A program made the position numbers and the translations under genes. This document shows positions 17,491 to 25,530 of a stretch of 64,000 bases of DNA, in pieces. Within the stretch, counting starts at the first letter, position 1, and every line of letters starts with the position of its first letter. Location: positions 124,001 to 188,000 of the forward strand of contig CAYYPK010000007.1 of NCBI GenBank assembly GCA_964473525.1, given 5' to 3'. The notes below the pieces were generated by a model that did not search any database, was not told the DNA's origin, and saw only the letters and a list, made by a program, of their open reading frames with translations. This DNA comes from GCA-2687025 sp964473525. GTDB lineage: Bacteria; Poribacteria; WGA-4E; GCA-2687025.

Positions 17491-18354
17491 TCACCCGGGG
17501 TGGCGAGGCTCTAAGCCTGGGTGCGATGTGCGCTCGCTAGCCGAGACGCGGCGGAAGAATCGTGTACGACCGTGACGCACGGCCTGCAGGCTGGTGTCCG
17601 AAACAACCCCCTCGGAGCTCCCGAGAAGCAGGTATCCGCCGGGAGCCATGGTTGCGGCGGTCCGTGTGAGAATCGCCGAGCGGAGTTCGGGGTCGAAATA
17701 CACGAGCACGTTCCGCATTAGCACCAGGTCGAAGGGCGCGAACGGTGGCACGTTGTGCAGCAGGTTGATCTGGCGGAACTCAATTGTACGCTTCAGGTGT
17801 TCCGCGATCCTATACTGCCCGTCCTCACGGTCGAAGTACCGGTCGCGGACATCGTTGGCGATGCCACGCGCGATCTCGACATCATTGAAAACACCGGCGC
17901 GCGCGCGGGATAGGGCTTGGTTGGACAGGTCGGTCGCGATGATCCGCGCGCGCCCGTTCCCCAAGTGAGGAAAGTGGTCTGCCAGCAGCATCGCCACGCT
18001 ATACGGCTCCTGCCCGCTGGACGCGGCGGCACACCATATGTTGAGGGGACGCGCGCGAGGCGTGCGCGTTAACTCCGGCAAGACATGATCGCGCAGCGCT
18101 TCGAACGGAGCCCCGTCGCGGAAGAACGCTGTCTCGCCCGTCAGCATCGCCTCAACGACCTCTGCCGCAAGTTCATCTGGCGGATGACGGCGTAGCGCAG
18201 CCACGAGATCGGTCAGGGTGCGCATGGCGTGGCGCTTCAGCACGGGTCGCAGGCGGGATTCGACGAGATACGTCTTCGAGTCATCGAGCACGACGCCAGA
18301 CCGATCTCGCACGAGCCGGCGCACATAGTCGAATTCCGGGGCAGCTACGGGCAT
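17491..18354 (-). CDS. cheR: Chemotaxis protein methyltransferase CheR
   Basis: The 287-residue product has the CheR N-terminal helical domain (VRRLVRDRSGVVLDDSKTYL, VEAMLTGETAFFRDG) and the SAM-dependent methyltransferase domain (LNIWCAAASSGQEPYSVAMLL, IIATDLSNQAL, FDLVLMRNVLVYF, GGYLLLGSSEG). It methylates glutamates of the chemoreceptor using SAM. The MCP here ends in ARMLRQG and has no recognisable C-terminal pentapeptide for CheR tethering. It is the last gene of the chemosensory operon, 10 bases after cheB. Confidence 0.95.
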   Translation of the reverse strand: MPVAAPEFDYVRRLVRDRSGVVLDDSKTYLVESRLRPVLKRHAMRTLTDLVAALRRHPPDELAAEVVEAMLTGETAFFRDGAPFEALRDHVLPELTRTPRARPLNIWCAAASSGQEPYSVAMLLADHFPHLGNGRARIIATDLSNQALSRARAGVFNDVEIARGIANDVRDRYFDREDGQYRIAEHLKRTIEFRQINLLHNVPPFAPFDLVLMRNVLVYFDPELRSAILTRTAATMAPGGYLLLGSSEGVVSDTSLQAVRHGRTRFFRRVSASERTSHPGLEPRHPG

Positions 18355-18364
18355 CGCATCCTCG

Positions 18365-19495
18365 CTAACGGGCGAAGTGCACGCGCCGCGTCACCTCTGG
18401 CGCGAGTTCGTCCAATGGCAGCACCTGCTTGGCAATGCCAGCGTTCGCGATTGCCCCTGCCATGCCCCAGACAACGCTCGTGGCCTCGTCCTGAACCACA
18501 AGCTGCGCCCCGGCCTCGGACAGGGCAGTTGCGCCTCGCAGCCCGTCCTCACCCATGCCCGTGAACACGACTGCGAGCGCTCGCTGCCGATAGACAGCCT
18601 GCACGGACTCGAAAAGCACGTCCACGGAGGGGCGGCAGGAATTCACCGGGGGATCCTGATTCAGACACAGCCGCACTGTGCTGAGTTGGCGCGCCAACAC
18701 CATGTGATAGCCGCCGGGCGCCAGATATGCCTGCCCCGGCTGCAGCTCCACGCCATCGACAGCCTCTTGCACGGGTATCCCCGACACCCGCGTGAGCCTC
18801 CTGGCAAGCTGTCCAGTGAAGTGCGCGGGCATGTGTTGCACGATCAGGATGGGCACGGGAGGCGGAGGAGAAAGCGCGGCAAAGAAGTGGGCGAGCGCGT
18901 CCGGCCCTCCCGTCGAAGCCCCGATCGCGAGCACATCGACCTTGCCCATGGACCCGCTGCGAGTTGGCAGGCGCTTGACCGCCGCCGTGGTTGCGTGCGT
19001 CGGGGCGGGAGCATCGTCCGAAGCCGCCTTCCGCGCGGCGACAGTGCGAGCCGCCGCTGAATCAGACGTAGCGCGTGGCGCGCGAGAAGCGGTGGCGCGG
19101 CCGCCCGTAACCGCGTGGATTCTCTCGATGAGCTGCGCCCCAGCCACGGCGCGTTCGCTAGCGTCCCCTGGCTTGGCGATGTACCCCGCGGCCCCGAGGC
19201 GGAGCGCCTCGACCGTCTCATCCGCGCCCGCTGTCGTCACCGACGAGAACATAATGACGGGTAGACCCGGCCGATCCTTCTTGATGGCCTTGAGCGTCTC
19301 TAGGCCACCCATTACAGGCATTTCTACGTCGAGCACGACGACATCAGGGCGGGCCATATCGATCTTGGTCAGAGCCACCGCGCCGTTTGGGGCTGCCCCC
19401 GCGACCTCGAGTGACGGATCATCGTCCACGAGGTCCGACAGGAACTTGCGGATGACGACGGAGTCATCCACGAGTAGCACACGCTTACGGGCCAT
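18365..19495 (-). CDS. cheB: Chemotaxis response regulator methylesterase CheB
   Basis: The N-terminal receiver has the acidic pair at VDDS and phospho-acceptor Asp56 (VVVLDVEMPVMGG), with FSSV and the KPGD lysine. A long Ala/Thr-rich linker (about 135-185) follows. The C-terminal methylesterase domain shows the catalytic triad regions: GASTGGPDAL (Ser), VQHMPAHFTGQLARRL (His) and FTGMGEDGLRGA (Asp). It removes methyl groups from, and deamidates, receptor glutamines, and is activated by CheA phosphorylation. It lies in the operon between the MCP and cheR. Confidence 0.96.
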   Translation of the reverse strand: MARKRVLLVDDSVVIRKFLSDLVDDDPSLEVAGAAPNGAVALTKIDMARPDVVVLDVEMPVMGGLETLKAIKKDRPGLPVIMFSSVTTAGADETVEALRLGAAGYIAKPGDASERAVAGAQLIERIHAVTGGRATASRAPRATSDSAAARTVAARKAASDDAPAPTHATTAAVKRLPTRSGSMGKVDVLAIGASTGGPDALAHFFAALSPPPPVPILIVQHMPAHFTGQLARRLTRVSGIPVQEAVDGVELQPGQAYLAPGGYHMVLARQLSTVRLCLNQDPPVNSCRPSVDVLFESVQAVYRQRALAVVFTGMGEDGLRGATALSEAGAQLVVQDEATSVVWGMAGAIANAGIAKQVLPLDELAPEVTRRVHFAR

Positions 19496-19558
19496 GGTTC
19501 GCCTTCGTCAGGGCCTCGGCGCGGTAGGCGCGACTGCCCATCCGCCGCCGGGACCACG

Positions 19559-21541
19559 CTAGCCTTGGCGCAACATACGAGCCAACTCACTCGCCAGTTC
19601 GCTGGCAGCGGTGCTCGCGCCGGAGGCGCCACGCTCCAGTAGCTGCGCAAGCCGCTCGGCGGTCTCCGCTGCGTCGCCCTCGATCGTCTCGTCCTCGACC
19701 CGGAACTGAGACACGAGCTGGGCGAACTCCTCCGCCATCGCGGCGAGCTGCGTAGCCTCGGTCTGCGCCCCACTCGCGCCGATCGCCGTGTCTTGCGCAG
19801 CCTGCGCGACGCCGTCGATGTTGTCGGATATCTCGACGCTTCCATCCGCGGCGAGGGTGATGTTCTGCGACATCTCACCTGTCGTCGCCGTCTGCTCCTC
19901 AACGGCAGTGGCGATCACGGTCTGCAGGTCGTTGATCTCGTCGATTAGGGAGCTGACGCGGCCCGTGACCTCCGTCGCGCCGTCGGTGTCCGCTTGGATG
20001 GCTTCGATCTTGCCGCTGATCTCCTCCGTCGAGCGCGCCGTCTCTCGCGCGAGATCCTTCACCTCGTTCGCAACGACCGCAAATCCACGACCCACCTCGC
20101 CAGCGCGCACCGCCTCAATAGCCGCGTTGAGCGCGAGGAGGTTCGTCTGCTCGGCAATCGAGGTGATGAGGTTGACCACATCGCTGATCTCGGAGGTGCT
20201 ATCGCCCAGCTTGGCGATCATAGCATTTGCCTGCTCGGTCATCTCGACGGCGTCGTGAGCCAGGCGCGACGCCTTGCTCGCGTTGGCGGAGATCTCACCG
20301 ATGCTTGCAGTCATCTCCTCGACGGCCACGGCAATGGTCTGCAGGCTCTCGCTAACGGTCCGCGCGCTCGTGGCAACGAGGTTCGCTTGCGCGGACGTCT
20401 GTTCCGCATTGGCTCCCATCTGCTCGCTGACGTCCATGAGCGTTGAGGACGCGGCGTTCATGGCGGAGCCGTTGTCGCGTATCACGCGCAGGTTGGAGCG
20501 CAGATCGCGAAAGAACGCCTGCAAACCCTCGCCCATCTGCCCAATCGCGTCGCTTCCAGAGACAACAACGTCCTGCGTCAGATCGCCGTCCTGCGAGGCC
20601 TGGACCACGTGCAGGATGCTATCTACCTTCTCCTGTAGGATCTGCGCTTCCTCGCGCTCGCGTACCGCCGCCTCCTCGCGCTCCCGCTCTAGCGCGAGCC
20701 GCTCGGTGACGAACTCCCACGTCGCCATGGGACCCATGTACGCGCCCTCGGCGTCATAGATCGCCGTGATGTTGAGGACCACCCTCTCCTCGCCAAACCG
20801 GATGTTCGCCGTGTAGGGCAGATTGGCGTCGTCCGCCAGGATTCGTCGCTGATGAGAGGGGTTCTTGTGGAAGATGTCGAGGTTGCTGCCCACAACCGCG
20901 TCGATGGGCACGGGGATGTGCTCCTGAATCAGCTCCAAGGACTTCTTCATCGCGGGGTTGATGTACTGAATGTCTAGGTCCAGGTCCGCCATCATGATGT
21001 TCGATGGCGCGTTCTCCACGATGGACTGCGCTTTGGCCATCTCGGCCTGCATCGCTAGCTTTTCGCTCGTGTCTGACCAACTGACGACGTACCCCAGCAA
21101 CTCAGACTCTGGCCCGCTGATACGGTTGATGTGGGTTTCGAGCGTTGTATCCCCAAACGTGAAGGTGGCGTCGCGTGGGAGCGCCGCCGGGTCGCGTAGG
21201 ATCGCCTCGATACGCGCGGGATCCGAGTGGAAACGGTGGATGGATCCGCCGATGATTTCGTCCACGCCCACGCCGAAGGCGCGCTGCACGTCGGGTTCGA
21301 TGGTTTGGAGCGTGTCGCGCGCCATCGGGTTCGCGTAAATGAGATGAAGGTCCGTGTTCGCAATCATGGTGGGCATGCGGACGTGATCCAACACCGGGAA
21401 CGCCTGCTCCACGCGCGCGAACCCATCCAGTGGAGGGGCAGCCGTAGGAACGGTGGGCGTCCCAACCGCGGGGCCGCCTGGGGCGCCGACCAAGTCACCG
21501 AACGGATCGAAACGCTCTGCCGACGAACGTACTCTAGCCAT
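19559..21541 (-). CDS. Soluble methyl-accepting chemotaxis protein with two PAS domains
   Basis: The start chosen is the ATG at 21541 (MARVRSS), preceded by a G-rich site and just 23 bases after the parA stop; an upstream frame extension overlaps parA. No membrane segment is present. Two PAS domains occupy about residues 45-165 and 175-290; they carry GGSIHRFHSDP and GSNLDIFHKNPSHQRRIL, the pattern of Aer2/McpB-type PAS domains, some of which bind haem. A linker (about 300-370, heavily charged EREREEAAVREREEA) leads to the signalling domain, with the tip EQTNLLALNAAIEAVRAG and GRGFAVVANEVKDLA. A cytoplasmic, possibly gas- or redox-sensing receptor is likely; ligand assignment is inference. 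Confidence 0.92.
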   Translation of the reverse strand: MARVRSSAERFDPFGDLVGAPGGPAVGTPTVPTAAPPLDGFARVEQAFPVLDHVRMPTMIANTDLHLIYANPMARDTLQTIEPDVQRAFGVGVDEIIGGSIHRFHSDPARIEAILRDPAALPRDATFTFGDTTLETHINRISGPESELLGYVVSWSDTSEKLAMQAEMAKAQSIVENAPSNIMMADLDLDIQYINPAMKKSLELIQEHIPVPIDAVVGSNLDIFHKNPSHQRRILADDANLPYTANIRFGEERVVLNITAIYDAEGAYMGPMATWEFVTERLALEREREEAAVREREEAQILQEKVDSILHVVQASQDGDLTQDVVVSGSDAIGQMGEGLQAFFRDLRSNLRVIRDNGSAMNAASSTLMDVSEQMGANAEQTSAQANLVATSARTVSESLQTIAVAVEEMTASIGEISANASKASRLAHDAVEMTEQANAMIAKLGDSTSEISDVVNLITSIAEQTNLLALNAAIEAVRAGEVGRGFAVVANEVKDLARETARSTEEISGKIEAIQADTDGATEVTGRVSSLIDEINDLQTVIATAVEEQTATTGEMSQNITLAADGSVEISDNIDGVAQAAQDTAIGASGAQTEATQLAAMAEEFAQLVSQFRVEDETIEGDAAETAERLAQLLERGASGASTAASELASELARMLRQG

Positions 21542-21564
21542 GGAACCCCCAACCCGGCGCGTGT

Positions 21565-22407
21565 CTACGACAGTCTGTCGATGCGCGCTTCGATCTCCCT
21601 CGCCAAGGCGCGGTATTGCGACGTGACGCGATGCTTCGGCTTCATCTGGAACAGTGTCTGCCCAGCCATCTGGCACTCTTGTACCGCGACGGAACGGGCG
21701 ATGGTCGTATCGAACGTGAGCGACTTGCCGTCTGGCGCGCCAAGCGAGTCCTTCGCGTAGGCGACCAGCCCTCTATCGAACTTCGTCCACCGGCTGAATA
21801 TCCCTCTCTCGACCCGGCACATCACGATCCCTAGCAACGCCGCCACCCCGTGTGCGGCGCCCTCGCGCATATGAGCCACGGCGTGCTTCAGCCCAACGAG
21901 TGACAGCGGCTCTGGAGTGGCGGACAGGATCAACCAGTCAGCGGCCAGGTACGACGCGGCCGTGGGCGGTGTCAGGTCTGGGGCGGTGTCCAGGAGAACA
22001 TAGTCGTACTCCAACCGAAGGGCGTCGAGCGCCGTGCGCAGGTGGTCCTGGGGGCGCTGCCCGTCGCCACGCCAGTCGTCGATTCTGCTTAGGCGGGCGA
22101 GCGGGTCGGACGCAGGTATGAGGCCCACACCACTTGGTAGAGCCGCGCTACCGTCGCCGTTCCGTAACACGGCAGCGCCAGCCTGCTCGACGCCTATCAA
22201 CACTTCGTACGATCCGTAGTATTCGGCGCCGTCGACTCCGAACTGTAGAGTCGCCCCCTGGTTCGGGCCCATGTCCCACACCAGGCAGGATCGTCCCAGC
22301 GAGCCAAGGGCGGCAGCAATGTGCACGCAGTTCGTCGTTTTGGCGACGCCGCCCTTCTGATTGCCGATGGCGATGACGACCCCGGGTCGCCTTTGCCTGT
22401 CGCTCAT
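21565..22407 (-). CDS. ParA/MinD-type ATPase of the chemosensory cluster
   Basis: The ATG at 22407 gives 280 residues. The deviant Walker A motif is IGNQKGGVAKTTNCVHIAAAL and the Walker A' region reads VWDMGPNQGATLQFG; the switch region is VLLDTAPDLTPPTAASY. No ParB or centromere-like sites are nearby. Inside a che operon, ParA-like ATPases (ParC, PpfA) position chemoreceptor arrays and hand them to daughter cells, which fits its place between cheW and a soluble MCP. That role is inferred from neighbours. Confidence 0.87.
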   Translation of the reverse strand: MSDRQRRPGVVIAIGNQKGGVAKTTNCVHIAAALGSLGRSCLVWDMGPNQGATLQFGVDGAEYYGSYEVLIGVEQAGAAVLRNGDGSAALPSGVGLIPASDPLARLSRIDDWRGDGQRPQDHLRTALDALRLEYDYVLLDTAPDLTPPTAASYLAADWLILSATPEPLSLVGLKHAVAHMREGAAHGVAALLGIVMCRVERGIFSRWTKFDRGLVAYAKDSLGAPDGKSLTFDTTIARSVAVQECQMAGQTLFQMKPKHRVTSQYRALAREIEARIDRLS

Positions 22408-22438
22408 GGCCTTGGTCGCTTTGTGTCGCGGATGCCTA

Positions 22439-22876
22439 TCACTCGAGCGCCGCCGCCTTCCCAATGTCCAGGACCAACAGCAACTGCGAGGTCAGCTTGT
22501 GCGACCCCAGGATCAGATCTCGCGCGACGCCCCGTAGGTTGTCCGGCGGCGGTTCAAAGGTCTCGACGCTCGCCGCGGTGACTTCACCGATTTCGTCTAC
22601 GAGGAAACTCACCGCCTCCGCGTCCACCACGATGACAACATGCGCCGATTTCGCGCCGTCCTCGCGCGGCGTGAGTTCCAGGCGGCGTCGGAGGTCCACG
22701 GTTGTGACGATGTCGCCGCGCAGGTTGATGACTCCTGGCACAACGGGAGGCGCAAGTGGGACGTGCGTGACATGCTGGTCGACAAGAACCTCGCGCACGG
22801 CGGTCGCATCGACACCGAAGTAGTAGTCGTCGAGCATGAACGTGCAGTATTGCCGCGCCTGTTCCACAGGCTCCAT
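22439..22876 (-). CDS. cheW: Chemotaxis coupling protein CheW
   Basis: This 145-residue protein is a single CheW/SH3-like domain: YCTFMLDDYYFGVDATAVREVL, VTHVPLAPPVVPGVINLRGDIVTTVDLRRRL and VSFLVDEIGEVTAASVETFEP match the family end to end. It links the CheA P5 domain to the receptor. It starts 10 bases after the cheA stop. Confidence 0.95.
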   Translation of the reverse strand: MEPVEQARQYCTFMLDDYYFGVDATAVREVLVDQHVTHVPLAPPVVPGVINLRGDIVTTVDLRRRLELTPREDGAKSAHVVIVVDAEAVSFLVDEIGEVTAASVETFEPPPDNLRGVARDLILGSHKLTSQLLLVLDIGKAAALE

Positions 22877-22886
22877 CCGCAGGCTC

Positions 22887-25511
22887 CTACAGTCGCGTCA
22901 CGGCGTCGACATCCAAGACCGCCGCTACCTCGTCGTGCACCACGGCTGTCCCTATGGCCTCGGGCCACCGTGAGGTGTCGGAGACCAACGTCAGCTCCTC
23001 CTCGACAACATCCTCGACCTCGTCGACAACCAGCCCCACGGGACGATCGCGATCCGCATAGACGATCAGGTTCAGCGAGCGTTGCTCGCGAGCGGACGCC
23101 TCGCCAGACCACCAAGCGTCGTCCGGCGAGCCGCCCAGTATGTCCTTGATGGGCAGCACGGTGCCCCGGTATTGCACGACAGGGCGATCCGCCTCGCGCT
23201 CGACCGCGGCGCGCGGAATCTTCTCCAGCCGAGGCACATCCCCCAACGGCAGAGCGAACCGATCGCCTCCGTGGCGGACCAGCAGCATCGCCTGGGTCGC
23301 ATCCGAGGCAGTCGTCTCTGGCTCCTGTAGTTCCATGGCCGCCGCCTCATGCTCTGCCAGATCGGCGTGCTGTAGCAGCCCGAGAACATCAAGAATGAGC
23401 GCCGCCGTCCCGTCTCCCATGATGGTCGCTCCGGCGTACACCGGTATCTTGCTGAGCCCCTTCCCAAGCGCCTTTACGACGATCTCTCCACTATCCAACA
23501 CCTGGTCGACAAGCAGCCCGAAGAGACGACCTTCAGCCTGTAGCACGACGATCGTCGACGGATCATCCGCAGCCACGCCGTCCCGCGGCGTCAGCGCCAG
23601 TTCCTCGCGGAGCGAGATGAGTGGTAGCAGACGATCACGCCATCGGTACACCGGCGCGTTGTGCAGGTCTTCGATGCCGTGGCTGCCCTCGTCTCCCTCT
23701 CCCAAACGCACGACGGCGACGAGGCTCGCCTGTGGAATCGCATACCGGCCGCCGGCGCACGTCACCACGAGGGCAGGCACGATGGCCAGCGTGAGCGGAA
23801 TCTTGATCTTCACCTTCGTGCCAACGCCGAGCTCGCTCTGGATGTCGATGACGCCGTTGATGCGGTCGATGTTGCTGCGGACGACATCCATGCCGACGCC
23901 CCGACCGGAGACGTGTGTCACCTGTTCCGCCGTCGAGAAGCCGGGATGGAACAGCAACGCGAAGGCTTCACGATCTCCTATGTCTCGCGCTTGCGCCGGC
24001 GAGATGAGGTGGTTCTGCACCGCCTTCTCGACCACGCGCCGCACGTCGATGCCTCCTCCATCGTCGGAGATTTCGATGTTCACCTGACCACCCTCGTGGT
24101 ACGCGTGCAACACCACGACGCCCTCCGTTGGCTTGCCAGCCTGTTCGCGGTCGGCTGGCATCTCGACTCCGTGATCGATCGAGTTGCGCAGCAGGTGCGT
24201 CAGGGGATCGGTGATCGCCTCGATGAGGTTCTTGTCGAGTTCCGTTTCGGCGCCGCGCATCTCCAGGCGGATTTGCTTGCCGAGCTCGTGCGCCAAATCG
24301 CGAGCGACGCGAGGGAACCGGTTCCAAACCGCTCCGATGGGCTGCAGCCGCGTCATCATGACGCTCTCTTGCAGCTCTGTCGTGATGGTGTTCAGCGATT
24401 GCACCATGGCGGTGAGTCCCGGATCCGCAAAGCCGCCGGAGTACTGCAGAATCTGGTTCCGGGACAGCACAAGCTCGCCAACCTGATTCATGAGCGTGTC
24501 AAGGACGCCCACCCCGACGCGGATCTTGTCTGCCGCGGGGGGCGCCGGTGGCGTCGGCGCAGGCCGCGCGGCCGCAGGTTCTCCGGTGGTCGGCGAAGCG
24601 GGCGGTTCGATCGGCGATGACGGTGTCGCTACCGCGTCGCGCGCTGGCGTTGCATGGGTGATGCTCGACAGTGCTTCCACCACGGCCGCCTCGTCCAGCG
24701 GGCCTTCCTCGCCCGTAGCTTCGATGACCGAGAGCGCCTCGGCAGCCACCGCCGCCGCGTCGATCAGCGCGTCACAGGCGTCGTCGCCCAGCGGCTCAGC
24801 ACGCTGTATGACCGCGCCCAGAGCGTGCTCCCAGACAAGCGAGAACTCCCCCAAAGCTACCAGACCCATGAACGCGCACCCCTCGCGAAGGTTCCGCGCG
24901 GCGTCTAACGCCTCAACAAGAACATCCGGCCTGCCCCCGCCCTGCCTCAGCGCGACGAGCGCGTGGTCCACGTGGTCAAGCCCTCGGTACGCGTCGGCTA
25001 CGAACTCGGCCACGAAGTCGCCCAACTCGGAGGCTTCCGCGGTCGTCTCTGTCGGGCTGTCTGGTTCGGCGCGCGCGGTCGTCTCCACCGGGTCTGGCTC
25101 GGGAGCCACGACATCAGTCGAGGGCGCTTCCTCTCCCTGGAGCTCGTGCAACCGCGCGATGAGCTCAGCGTAGTCGTCCTCCGGCTCGGACCCGGTCGAC
25201 TGAATGCTGGCCAGGGCGGTTCGCGCGTTGTCCAGCACGGTGAGAAGGGAGTCCGTCATCGCCTCATTGAGGGACAGGCTACCGTCGCGCAACTTGCCCA
25301 AGAGGTTCTCGCCGCTGTGGGCCAATTCCTCAAGCCTCGCGAAGCCCAAGAACGCGCAGCTTCCTTTTACAGTGTGGAAGGTGCGAAAGATGCTCGCCAG
25401 CGTGCCCGCGTCGTCGGGGGATGTCTCGAGCGCGACAAGATCTTGGTCTGCCTGGTCGAGCAACTCGTTGCTCTCTTCTAGGAAGTCGCGAAGGATGTCG
25501 TCGGCGTTCAT
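22887..25511 (-). CDS. cheA: Chemotaxis histidine kinase CheA with pseudo-Hpt and two CheW-like domains
   Basis: The 874-residue kinase starts with an Hpt (P1) domain whose phospho-acceptor is His46 (TFHTVKGSCAFLGF). A second Hpt-like unit (about 163-275) aligns as AARNLREGCAFMGL, with Arg206 in the place of the histidine, so it cannot be phosphorylated in the usual way. A Pro/Ala linker, the P3 dimerisation helices and the P4 ATPase (LTHLLRNSIDHGVEMP; DDGGGID; GRGVGMDVV) follow. The C-terminus has the P5 CheW-like domain and then a further CheW-like domain from about residue 720 (AMLLVRHGGDRFALPLGDV). There is no CheY-binding P2 domain recognised by eye. Confidence 0.94.
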   Translation of the reverse strand: MNADDILRDFLEESNELLDQADQDLVALETSPDDAGTLASIFRTFHTVKGSCAFLGFARLEELAHSGENLLGKLRDGSLSLNEAMTDSLLTVLDNARTALASIQSTGSEPEDDYAELIARLHELQGEEAPSTDVVAPEPDPVETTARAEPDSPTETTAEASELGDFVAEFVADAYRGLDHVDHALVALRQGGGRPDVLVEALDAARNLREGCAFMGLVALGEFSLVWEHALGAVIQRAEPLGDDACDALIDAAAVAAEALSVIEATGEEGPLDEAAVVEALSSITHATPARDAVATPSSPIEPPASPTTGEPAAARPAPTPPAPPAADKIRVGVGVLDTLMNQVGELVLSRNQILQYSGGFADPGLTAMVQSLNTITTELQESVMMTRLQPIGAVWNRFPRVARDLAHELGKQIRLEMRGAETELDKNLIEAITDPLTHLLRNSIDHGVEMPADREQAGKPTEGVVVLHAYHEGGQVNIEISDDGGGIDVRRVVEKAVQNHLISPAQARDIGDREAFALLFHPGFSTAEQVTHVSGRGVGMDVVRSNIDRINGVIDIQSELGVGTKVKIKIPLTLAIVPALVVTCAGGRYAIPQASLVAVVRLGEGDEGSHGIEDLHNAPVYRWRDRLLPLISLREELALTPRDGVAADDPSTIVVLQAEGRLFGLLVDQVLDSGEIVVKALGKGLSKIPVYAGATIMGDGTAALILDVLGLLQHADLAEHEAAAMELQEPETTASDATQAMLLVRHGGDRFALPLGDVPRLEKIPRAAVEREADRPVVQYRGTVLPIKDILGGSPDDAWWSGEASAREQRSLNLIVYADRDRPVGLVVDEVEDVVEEELTLVSDTSRWPEAIGTAVVHDEVAAVLDVDAVTRL

Positions 25512-25530
25512 GACGGGAGCAATCCTTCCC

